64,000 nucleotides of DNA from Escallonia rubra (lineage: Eukaryota > Streptophyta > Magnoliopsida > Escalloniales > Escalloniaceae). A program made the translations under genes and the position numbers. The DNA is taken from positions 29,498 to 93,497 of the forward strand of contig JAVXUO010001518.1 in NCBI GenBank assembly GCA_033065855.1, read 5' to 3'. This document shows, piece by piece, positions 12,590-21,681 of the stretch (position 1 is its first letter; the number at the start of each line of letters is the position of its first letter). The notes under the pieces were generated by a model. The model did no database searches and had not been told where the DNA came from. It saw only the letters and a program-made list of their open reading frames with translations.

Positions 12590-12765
12590 CTGACCTTGCC
12601 CTGGTCGTCGGCCTCCTGGGCGCACCTGATCTCCTATTTGATGACCCGGACGAGCTTCTCGTCGGCATTGGGCTTTTGGACGGCATGCGAGGCAGCCAAG
12701 AAGCGACGAACGGCAGCCAGAAATGAGAGGTTTTGGGAGAAAATGGGTCTAGGGTTTTAGGGGTT
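12590..12765 (-). pseudogene. Possible captured host exon (mitochondrial glycoprotein-like N-terminus)
   Basis: On the minus strand a GC-richer segment translates as an Ala/Arg-rich, transit-peptide-like stretch (FLAAVRRFLAASHAVQKP) followed by NADEKLVRVIK, a stop, then EIRCAQEADDQGK. It ends at AAG/GTCAGT, a good splice donor. The residues around LVRVIK-x-EI-CAQE-DDQ recall the start of the plant MAM33/p32 mitochondrial glycoprotein family after its transit peptide. This is recognition from memory on a short segment and is uncertain. Base composition differs sharply from the AT-rich surroundings. There is no ATG in frame and there is one in-frame stop, so it would not encode a working protein. 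It could instead simply be leader sequence of the element. Confidence 0.4.
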
Positions 12766-12992
12766 TTTGAATTCAGGGTTAAATCAAGCAGTCAACTAAA
12801 AGGAACCCTACGCAGGTTGCAATCTATTGAATCTAAGAAGTTATATTTTCCGATTCTTACTTAAATTTGAAATCAAGACTTGTAGATGCTGTACTTTCCT
12901 AGATCTGAAAGTAATGGGTCCGTTGATTCGGAATCGAGAAGAAGATTAAAGAAACTGAAGACATTGACGGAGAAAGAGGGCAGAAAACGGCA

Positions 12993-13078
12993 TACCTGTC
13001 GGAGATGGTCGGCGGCGGAGGAAGATGAGAGAAGCCTTCTGCTCTCCTTTCTTTATGCCTCTGGTTTCCTATTCTAAC
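12993..13078 (-). other. Probable first leader exon of the PIF element
   Basis: A GC-richer block just inside the right end terminates on the minus strand at CCGACAG/GTATGCC, a consensus splice donor. Position and composition fit the 5' untranslated exon of the transposase transcript. This is inference from splice-site appearance only. Confidence 0.35.
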
Positions 13079-13184
13079 CTAGCCCGTAATTTCTTATCCT
13101 GAGTGCTCCTGGATGAAAACAATACCACCCCCCGTCCCAACGATACAAAGTTATCCCACTTAAGTGGGATAAAACCCATCCTCC

Positions 13185-13276
13185 GGATTTCTTATCCGTC
13201 CATTATTAGCGTGTCCAAAGGCCGGATATGATTATTTTTATCCTATCCGGTCATATCCCGCGCGCCAAACACAGCC
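13185..13276. repeat. Right terminal and subterminal repeats of the PIF/Harbinger element
   Basis: It contains CTTATCCG, GGCCGGATATG and TATCCGGTCATATCCCG and ends CGCGCCAAACACAGCC, the complement of the left end. Confidence 0.8.
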
Positions 13277-13971
13277 AAAGGGTATCTTATGATGCACATA
13301 AACATTGAATCTAAAAAACTAAACAAAATACAACAATAGGACTGAAACGACTACCAACCCATCAAAGTAAAGTGCAAGAATTTGACTGAAAAACAGTTAT
13401 TTGGTTTAAGAAAACTTTAGGAAGAGAAATCAACCTTGGGACCATATGGCTAAGCCATGAGCACGGTTGAGGGTGCCGCGTGTACAAGCCAGTGGTCTCA
13501 ACTGGTTCCGAGTCCGGCCGTCCGCCCTGTCTACTTCCATGGTGTATCTTTCCAGTTGAATTTGAGACTGGTTGGAGGAAAAGCTAAAGATCAAATATTC
13601 AGGGGTTTAGGTTTTAGGGTTTATTTAGGCAAATTTTGGGCATTGCCTAGTTTGGTGAATTTACATGGAAACCACTCCCCATGAATGAATCGATACAACC
13701 TGGCAATTGATAGTCTCGCTCCGGAGTTGAACCAACTCACTCATGGTATTTCACATAAACCATCTTAGTTTGAAATAATTTGCGTCCGCTTATGATTTGT
13801 TTGTATAACTTTAGTGTTCAATCATCACTTTCCAATTTCTCATGAAAAACGAGTCTAAGACATTTTTATGATGGAAAAGTTTTGCATGTAGCATTAGTTG
13901 TTGCAAATAAACTTTATAGGAGTTCAGTACCACAAAGAAACTATCTGTTTGGCGGCTAAAATGACTTCAGT
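13277..13971. other. Flank of the PIF element, no gene
   Basis: 13325-13400 repeats, with changes, the sequence at 7560-7645 on the other side of the transposon (ACAACAATAGGA, AACCCATCAAAG, CAAGAATTTGAC). No coding domain was recognised. Confidence 0.6.
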
Positions 13972-14214
13972 TTGTGTTATTTATACTATCGACCAGCATC
14001 TAACCTTTATAAGAAAACAAACAACTCAAAAAATTCTTCTTCAAAGGATATTGGTCAACAAACTTACATGGACGGGTTCAAGTCAGCAAACACTCGAGTT
14101 TTTATTCGACGGCTCAAAAAAGATTTTTATGGGCTCAGGCAAGCACCACAAGCCTGGTATGAAACGATCTTCAGTTTTTACTTGTTGTCGATATGTTTTG
14201 TGAGATGCAGATGA
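13972..14214 (+). pseudogene. Short copia reverse-transcriptase fragment
   Basis: A plus-strand frame contains RRLKKDFYGLRQAPQAWYE, matching the copia RT signature usually read as LxKALYGLKQAPRAWY. Upstream residues (GFKSANTRVFIRR) fit the preceding segment poorly but in the right order. No YVDD box, integrase or LTR is attached. It is an isolated decayed scrap. Confidence 0.8.
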
Positions 14215-14269
14215 GAGTTAGCTTGTCAAGAAGACTTTTAAAAAGAAAATTTTGGAGCTAAGGGAGAAA

Positions 14270-14535
14270 GTACACTCTCCACAAGCTCACGTATGACCCT
14301 TTGGGAGGCTTCTCTACGTGCCCTTTTACAAGTCCTTTGTGAGGCTTCAAAGTACTCTTTTCATTTTACGCTCTCGTTAAGCTCATCCCACAAGGCTTCC
14401 ATGAGCTTTATTTTGAAAGCCCTCAGGGAGGCTTCTAATACGCGTTGCCCATAAGCTCCCTTTACAAGCCCTCAGAGAGGCTTTCACACCCGCTCTTTCT
14501 AAGCTCCATCCATAAAGTCCTCCGCAATGCCTCTG
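14270..14535. repeat. Diverged short direct repeats
   Basis: The motif GCCCTCAGRGAGGCTTCTA and variants (GGGAGGCTTCTC, GTGAGGCTTC) recurs about every 60 bp. Meaning unknown; no open frame. Confidence 0.5.
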
Positions 14536-15064
14536 TTAAAGATATACACAAAGATCATGCCACTGTTTGCAAACTAACTCTTAGTTACCTTGCAGAAGGA
14601 CAAAGACATAAAATCACTTAATAGGGCAAGACTATTGCTCTTTGGAATCTAGAGCGCTTGGGGTTAGTGGTTAGAGAACAAAGGTTTGTGGTTGCATGTA
14701 AGCTTAGAAACGTGTGTCATGACCTGGTCAATACATATAGAGAAATAACTCATCAATTAATTAATGTAACGACCAAGTCCAAAGCCTCACCAAGTGCAAT
14801 GCCAGCTAAGTAGGAAATGTATATAGTATCTAGGTCAGATTATGATATTGAGATCTTATGATGGCTTTTGAAATTTAGTGGGGGTATTGACGCTTTTGTA
14901 TGGAATTTGGTGCACAAAATTATTAGTATATTTATTAAATTGCACTACTTATGCAATTGCAAAACATGTTATAATACTTCAGTTGCTACTTCAATTGCAT
15001 TTGCAGGTTACTATGATGAAACAAAAATTAGCCCAGAACAAAATTCAACACGGGGGTGGGGGGA

Positions 15065-15511
15065 ACAGAGAGAACATGTAGCTACGGTGTAGACCGTAGG
15101 TTTAGGTTTGGTTTAATATTTTGAAGCCTATCCCTACGGTTTAAACCGTAGGAATAGGCTTCAAAAATTTTAAAGGATTTTAACTTTGGCCTACGGAATG
15201 TACCTATGGGGTTAAATATATCCCTACGGTATCAGCCGTAGGCATAGGGTTCTATAATTAAACATAGTCTTACGGTGTGACTGTAGGCTATGCCCCAAGA
15301 ACCATCGCTATAAGTGGGTTAAAACAAATTTGGCATAGGTATATAGCTACGGCATAACCGAAGGTGATAATCTTCAACACCGTAGGCATAGATCTAGGGC
15401 ATCGCAACTTACGCCTACGGTATAGTATCGTAGGGATAGGCCATGCCTACGGTACTTAGCACCTATGCCTACGGTACTATACTGTAGGCATAACTTGTTT
15501 TTCGTGCAGTG
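15065..15511. mobile_element. CACTA-like terminus with CCTACGGT palindromic subterminal repeats
   Basis: The right edge reads ...AACTTGTTTTTCGTGCAGTG; its complement CACTGCACGAAAAACAAG resembles the CACTACAAGAAAA ends of CACTA elements. The 430 bp inside this end is packed with CCTACGGT and ACCGTAGG in both orientations, often as short palindromes. That is the organisation of CACTA subterminal transposase-binding regions. No matching left end was found nearby and there is no transposase, so it is a solo end or a very diverged non-autonomous copy. Confidence 0.55.
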
Positions 15512-16141
15512 ACAATTCTGGGTTAGTTGGCAAGCTTTATTGCCTCATGTAGTAACACTAGTTTCTAAGGTTTGATGAGTTTAGTATTATGAGTCCTAGA
15601 TTGGTACTTTAATAAATTTTAGCGCTTACTTCATAGGTTTTAGATTGGTAATTACTACTTGGGAAGATGACAATTGATTACAGGTAGCGTCCATAAGTAC
15701 TTGTTGTTCGCATGATTCTAAATTGTATTTTACTAACATTTTAGTTGTTTTTACATTCTTCATGATAGCCGATATTCATCGCCTTGATTTCAGCGCATTG
15801 AATATTGAACTTGCATGTTCTTTTTTAGGGACAGTTATTCCATTTTGATTTCGACTTTCACTTTGATTACTAAGGTGTATTAACAAGTAGATCTGCGATT
15901 TTTGTGACCTCAAGCACTTGAATCTTCCAAAGAATTCCTTAAATCGTCCAATTAATCACGTATTCACAAACCAATGCTTTATTTGTGTATAATCTTGAGT
16001 TTGTGAGTTTTGTGCATGATTTTGATGGTATGTAATATGTGTGTATATTATACATGTGCTAGCATTGACAAAGTTAGATTTGCCAACGTTTGATATATAT
16101 TTTCCAAATTTGATATTTTTTGCATAATTTCAGTCGCAAAA
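15512..16141. other. AT-rich stretch, no gene seen
   Basis: No recognisable coding, repeat or RNA signal. It may include the promoter of the following pseudogene's ancestor. Confidence 0.5.
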
Positions 16142-17218
16142 ATGACCTTTAACCCTGGACCCGAAGATCACTCCGTCTTGTATAACCAACCAAACCATAT
16201 TAGTACAACAATTTGGAACGGACAAGTAAGATACTAATTTTTTGATTATTTATTTAATTTCAATCATGAACATTGTATATTTTGCTTAAATAAATTTTTT
16301 TATTCATAGGAAAGAGGAACACTTAATACAGTAAAAGTAACGGAACATTTTGGACAGTGGAGATTGAACAATCTATAGAAAAAAAATTGTTACATGGAAT
16401 GATTTTTGGGATTTTTACCATTGGTAATATTTTTTCGCAACATGATCGGACCTTAATGTGTGCCCTTGTTGAACGGTGGAGAAGTGAAATGTTCTCTGTT
16501 GGAGAGATACAATAACCTTAAAAGATGTACCGTGCGTGATGGGGCGGCCCATTATTTCTGGTAAGATTGGACCGAGAAATAAAAGATTTGCTAGGAACTT
16601 CTTCAGTTCGATACCCAAGAACCAGTTTGGACACGGCAGAATAAAGTTGAAGTGGTTGGTAGATCAGGTCAAGGCTTTGCCAGAAGACTTCACAAAGGGC
16701 ATGCTTGTTATGCACACAAAGGCTTTCCTGCTATGGGTGATCGAGGCCATTCTACTCGAATGACAACGAAGAACACAGTCCACTACAAGTATTTAGCTCT
16801 ATTGAGTAACTTACAAGAGGTTGGCGAGTATGCTTAGGGTGCAGCCACGCTCTGCACAAGGCAACGAGGCTATATGTGCATGTCTCTCATTGTTGCAGGT
16901 ATATGATATAACCCCTTTTAATTTCGTCTTTGATAAATTTATATTAGTCACTGCACAATAAATTTTGACCATAATCCACCTATTTAGTCACCGTAATTCA
17001 GGTGTGGTCTTACGAATGCCTCAGTATCGGTGTACCCCAATCTAGGGAAGGAACCGAAAAATGTGGCCTCGGTTGTGTGCTTGAGAGTACACTCGGAGGG
17101 AGAGCCTCGGTTGTCTATTATCGAGGGGAGTTTGCATCTTGAAGGTTTTAAATATTCTCAATATAGTCACTTTGTTGATTGCGGTCTTATCAAAGCAAAC
17201 AATTGTCCTATAATTTGA
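16142..17218 (+). pseudogene. Plant mobile domain (MAIN/MAIL1-like) pseudogene
   Basis: Exon 1 (16142-16225) encodes MTFNPGPEDHSVLYNQP...TIWNGQ, the usual N-terminus of plant-mobile-domain proteins (NPGP-D-SVL...VWNG), and ends at a GTAAG donor. The next exon starts at 16310 after AG and loses frame near 16345. It continues with RTLMCALVERWRSEMF, TLKDVPCVMGRPI, RIKLKWL and VHYKYLALLSNLQEVGEYA, the conserved core blocks in order but spread over two frames with stops. A later piece at about 17000 gives LQVWSYECLSIG. The family includes Arabidopsis MAIN and MAIL1 (genome stability, transposon silencing) and many transposon-borne relatives. Several frame breaks make this a pseudogene. I cannot tell whether it came from a host gene or from a transposon. 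Confidence 0.78.
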
Positions 17219-17979
17219 TTATTGATCTTACATATTATATATATAAACTTATATATACGTATCATATTTGTCGTTGTCAAAATTGTTGTCTTGTGACCAA
17301 TTAATTACTTGTTTTTCCCATGAGCCATAAATTTGACTTTATTACCCTTTTGGTTGCTTTTGTGTTCTTGATGATAGTCTCTATTCATGGCCTTGAGTTA
17401 AATTGAAATCGTATGTTTTTTATTTAGCAAAAGTTTGTTCTATTTTGATTTCGGCTTCAACTTTGATTTCTAAGGTATGTGAAATTGTTAACTCCGCTTC
17501 AACCTTTTATTCTCTATAGTTGTTGTTTCCCTATATTGATCTGGTTGGCTTGATTCCAAATGGCTGTTGCAATTGCTTCCATGGTTTCACGATAAAGTTT
17601 GGTAGTTACCAAATTTTAGAATCCAAAGTCCTGGCATTTATATAAATTGTCGCTAATTATCAAGTATTATTGGCCTACTTAGTTCGCATCTTCTTCATTT
17701 CACATTCATTCTTTATTTAATTGGGTAAAATGTTGCTCCATAGTTTCACCCATTGACAAATTACCCTATTTGTTGAGCTTGAGTGGCAATTTACTTCATA
17801 TAATTTGACGTCATGTTACATTGTTCGGATTTTGGATAAGATCGAACTTCGTCATTTGTCATAATTTTAGTTAGTGTGACATGATATTATGGCCTATTAG
17901 TACATGTACAAATTGATCATATTAGTGCTTTTGATTACCCTAATGACATATAGTTGATTGTCTATTCCTCGTTTACTTA
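17219..17979. other. AT-rich stretch, no gene seen
   Basis: No coding or repeat signal that I can support. Confidence 0.5.
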
Positions 17980-18330
17980 ATGCGAGAAAGAAGAAATCGA
18001 AGCTCTTGCACGGTATCTGTAGTTCTAAATGTTCCGTTAATAGGATTATTGATTTTGGCCGCAACAGTTAAGGTTTCACTTCCGCCGCTTATTAGAATCA
18101 GCGACGAAAAGGTGGGAAGAATAATTGACATGGTACTGAATCCCGTGAACACGCATCGTTGGTTTGGTGGCAAGTTGAATGTATATGCGCAAGTCCAAGC
18201 GTGGACCACCATAATAGAAAAGTGGAAAACTAGTTGGCGCTTGCCTTGGCCCTTAGTGGAAGACTTGGAAGACTGACCCTTAGTGGAAGACTTGGAAGAC
18301 TGACCCTTAGTGGAAGACTTGGAAGAGTAA
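17980..18330 (+). other. Unrecognised 98-codon frame ending in a 26-bp tandem repeat
   Basis: The frame has a hydrophobic stretch (VPLIGLLILAATVKV) and no family I recognise. It stops inside three head-to-tail copies of a 26-bp unit (CCTTAGTGGAAGACTTGGAA plus GACTGA, about 18250-18327). With no splice context or homologue in mind, coding status is doubtful. It lies about 200 bp upstream of the protease gene and may be its distal promoter. Confidence 0.3.
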
Positions 18331-18440
18331 ACCTCTAGCTAGACTCCGAAGTTTTTTTAAAAAAAAAATTCCCAAATTGAGAAATTTAATAGAACTACAA
18401 TTCATATATATAACCGGCGGGGGTGAGAATCGAACTCCGA

Positions 18441-18452
18441 AGTTATATATAC
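18441..18452 (+). promoter_or_regulatory. Candidate TATA box of the aspartic protease gene
   Basis: AGTTATATATAC lies about 60 bp before the ATG at 18512. A similar block (CATATATATAACCGGC) lies 35 bp further upstream, so the promoter carries a diverged direct repeat ending in ACCGGC. Confidence 0.35.
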
Positions 18453-18511
18453 CGGCTGGTGGAATAGCTTTTGAGTCTTAAAAAGATTTTGGAACAGGCG
18501 GTTTTACAGTG

Positions 18512-21019
18512 ATGGCCACTCTCACTTCCTCTAACTTTCTGCCCTCAGCTTGTCTTCTTTTCCTTTTGATTCTTTCCTGTTCAAGCGAAGCGCATGCCTC
18601 GGAAACAAGAAAGACTACAGAAACCCATCACCAAACAGTTCAAGTCACCTCTCTGCTGTCCGGTTCTGCTTGCAGCTCCTCTGCCAAAGGTAATTTTCAT
18701 TAATCCCTTCAATTCGAACTCTTTTTTTTTGTGGGAATACCGCAGGGGGGAGGGGGGGGGGGGGGGTGGTGTGGGTTTGTTGCGGACGTAGGCCTCACCC
18801 TTAAAAATACAGCCATAAAACCTTACTCATAAGAAAACGAAGGAGAACAAATTAACTAAGGGTTCTTATGCATGACGATTCCATTTGTATCTTAATTAGA
18901 AATATTTTGACATACTCGACATGCAAACCTTCATTTTCGCAAAGCATCAAACCGTCTCTCAAAGTTCTAGCATCGGCAATCATATATGAACCTCTGTGAT
19001 AGTAATTCGAAAATGAAAAAGCCATCGCTAATAAGTTTCAAAGATTGGGCTGGAGGTGGGTGCCATTTAATCCATTTTCCCACCCCAGTGACCGTGGACT
19101 TCACCGGAATATTGAGAGCTTGCAGCATAATCTTGTCGCGAAAGCTTGTAGAGGATTGGCGCACGTATGTCTTTAGAATCCTTTCCTTGGGCGCAGGAGA
19201 GGCCTCGGAAAGGCAGTTCATTAATATGGCCATTGAACCGTAGGAGAGCCGGCTGAATATCCACGCATCATGGCCAGACTTTGAGCTTGTAGAGGTTTGT
19301 ACGTGTCTATAACCAGTTAAACTTGCGAAAGTTGCATACATCATATAGAAAATTGATAAATCAACTAAAACCTTTCACTCTAAAATGATTTTTGTCGGCA
19401 CAACATCTTCAACCTTGAGTGACATAACGAGTTCAAAAGTGGACTATATTTATCAATTGCCTGTAGCGTAACATTAACACTTTTCAAATGCAACAAAGCG
19501 AACCATCGCCTAATTAATTAAGCTTTGGACCATAGATAAATTAACACTTGAGAGATAGATTACACATTCTGATTTTTTCCATTTTGATGTATACATACAT
19601 ACATAGATTAATAGTTCAGCTCAATCATGCATCAGATTTGCCAAAGCGATACCCATCACTTTAATCATATTACCCATCTGCACAGCTGTATGAACAGCTT
19701 AAGCTAAGTATCCCATTTAGATCGATGTAACGTTTCCTTACTTGGCATCCAATTCGTTTTCAGGTCCCAACACAAAATCAACACTGGAAGTTGTTCATAG
19801 ACATGGACCATGCAACCAACTCGGCAAAGGCGAGGTCAATGCTCCAACCATTTCTGAGATCCTCTCTCATGACCAGTCCCGAGTCAACTCAATACAGTCC
19901 CGACTCGATCTCAGCTCGGGCAAACAGAGCCTCCGGAGCTCAAAAACAACCCTCCCAGCAAAATCCGGCAGCTCGCTAGGCGCCGGAAACTATATCGTGA
20001 CCGTCGGGCTGGGGACACCTAAGAAAGACCTCTCGCTCATCTTCGACACCGGCAGTGACCTCACCTGGACTCAGTGCCAGCCCTGCGTGAAATACTGCTA
20101 CAAACAACAAGAACCCCTACTCGACCCTTCTACCTCTAACACGTACACCAACATCTCGTGCAACTCGGCGCTCTGTTCTCAACTCGGTTCCGCCACCGGT
20201 AACTCGCCGGGCTGCTCCACTTCCACCTGCCTGTACGCCATACAGTACGGGGACCAATCTTTCTCCACAGGCTTCTTAGGCAAGGAGAAGTTAACGCTCA
20301 CAAACTCTGATGTGTTTGACAATTTCTGCGCTGGTTGCGGCCAGAACAACCGGGGCCTCTTCGGCAGCACTGCCGGGCTACTCGGGCTCGGCCGCGACAA
20401 GCTCTCCATTGTATCTCAAACGGCTCAGAAGTATGGTCAGTTCTTCTCCTACTGCCTGCCTTCAACTTCAAGCAAAACTGGCTACTTGACCTTCGGAAAG
20501 AGTGGGGTTCCCAGTAGAGTGGCACTCACACCGTTGTCAAACTCTCAAGACCAGGCCTTTTACTTCATCGACATTACCGCTATAATCGTCGGGGGAACTA
20601 AATTATCAATTAGCCCTACTGTTTTCTCGAATTCTGGCACCATTATTGACTCAGGAACCGTCATAACTCGGCTTCCTCCTGCGGCTTACAGTGCGCTGCG
20701 AGCAGCTTTCCAGCAACAAATGACCCAGTACCCGACGGCGCCTGCCCTTTCTATACTGGACACTTGTTACGATCTCAGCAAATACACCACTGTTAGTATT
20801 CCGACGATAAGTTTCCTCTTCAATGGCAACGTCCCGGTTGGCCTAGCCTCCGCGGGAATCCCCGATGCGGGTAGCGCGTCCCAGGTGTGCCTGGGCTTCG
20901 CTGGCAACAGCGATGCGTCGGATGTAGGCATTTTCGGGAATGTGCAGCAGCAGACGTTGAACGTGGTGTACGACGTTGCAGGTGGGAAGCTAGGGTTCGG
21001 GCCGGGAGGTTGTTCTTAA
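18512..21019 (+). CDS. Secreted CND41/nepenthesin-like aspartic protease (pepsin family A1)
   Basis: Two exons, 18512-18689 and 19764-21019, are joined by a GT-AG intron of 1074 bp that restores frame through a glycine codon. The product is 477 residues with no interruption. Residues 1-30 form a signal peptide (charged-poor start, LLFLLILSC core). A propeptide follows (EVVHRHGPC motif), then the mature enzyme from about residue 125. The two catalytic aspartates sit in FDTGSDLTW (D154) and IIDSGTVITRLP (D355). The cysteine-rich nepenthesin insert (WTQCQPCVKYCYKQ...) and the C-terminal GGKLGFGPGGCS are typical of the At5g10770/CND41-like subgroup. The expected role is protein breakdown in the secretory pathway, apoplast or plastid; the sequence does not decide which. 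It is the only intact host gene seen. Its third positions are GC-richer than the surroundings. Confidence 0.93.
18740..18770 (+). repeat. Poly-G tract in the protease intron
   Basis: A run of over 20 guanines, interrupted once by A near its start, lies about 55 bp inside the intron. Its length is likely unstable and its exact count uncertain. Confidence 0.8.
18967..19344 (-). pseudogene. Possible RNase H (RVT_3-type) fragment inside the protease intron
   Basis: A 125-codon minus-strand frame contains LNIPVKS...KWIKWHPPPAQSLKLISDGFF. This resembles the start of plant RVT_3 RNase H domains, where W-PPP-x-LKLN-DG is usual. The asparagine before DG is replaced and the rest of the domain is not visible. 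It is probably a LINE-derived scrap lodged antisense in the intron; the match is short. Confidence 0.4.
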
Positions 21020-21681
21020 TTCATGACTTGGATTTGATCGTGATTCACAGTTTCGTTGCTCGGGTTAGCTGTTGGTAACTAAGAACATCCAAAAATGCAA
21101 TGAATCCTTGAAAGTCGACAGAAGATGAACAATAACCAGTTTTAGTGCGAGAGTGTACCATAAAACCAAGATCAAGAGCATTAAACCACGGAACGTGCCA
21201 TGGCATCCGCATCATCTCCGCCATGCAGCCATTACAGAAGTACCGCAGCTACACACTTGGCCAACAGAAGCATCAATATATGGTTACACCTTGACTTGTG
21301 ACACCAATCACAATGACTAGCCAACTCCACTCGAGTCACTCTCGGCTCACACTTTCTCTTATCTTTTATTCGCTTCTCCCTTAATCTTAATGACTTGCAT
21401 ATCTTAGTGTACGGAAAATTTGTATCCGCTTGCTATAGTACCTCCGTTTAACCTTAGCTATAATTTATCTATCAAATACATTCATGTACCATGTACCTAT
21501 ATTTTCAATCAAGTCTGTCTTCGCTCTCCTTAAACTTGATTTTCTTTTCTAAATTTGAAGTCCCAATTTCTTAACATTTTGACTTGACTAAAATTTCATC
21601 AAACACGGTCTGAAGAGGTCGAAATCCTTCTATTGCAAGCAGCTCCATACTCATTTCTTTCCAAGTGGACACCACGTGTAG
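21020..21681. other. Protease 3' flank up to the hAT insertion
   Basis: No second gene recognised. It presumably holds the protease 3' untranslated region. Confidence 0.5.

Larger units (their letters stand above)
7738..13276 (-). mobile_element. PIF/Harbinger DNA transposon, about 5.5 kb
   Basis: The ends are inverted: GGCTGTGTTTGGCGTGCC at 7738 against a right end whose reverse complement begins GGCTGTGTTTGGCGCGCG. Both are followed by subterminal GGATAAG/CCGGATA repeats. Termini of this type, a DDE transposase gene plus a Myb/SANT-like gene in the same element, and a 5-6 kb length are characteristic of PIF/Harbinger. The family makes 3-bp TWA duplications. Here the flanks read ATA and AAA, so an exact TSD is not preserved. 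Both genes are on the minus strand. Host sequence on the two sides is partly the same (see findings). Confidence 0.9.

Noticed and set aside
14940-14966. CACTACTTATG as the left end of the CCTACGGT-rich element
   Set aside because: Only the first six bases resemble a CACTA end; the following bases do not match the right end at 15511 and no TSD pair fits.
18420-18475. tRNA-like GAGAATCGAACTCC
   Set aside because: It resembles a T-arm complement but no acceptor, D-arm or anticodon stem could be assembled around it.
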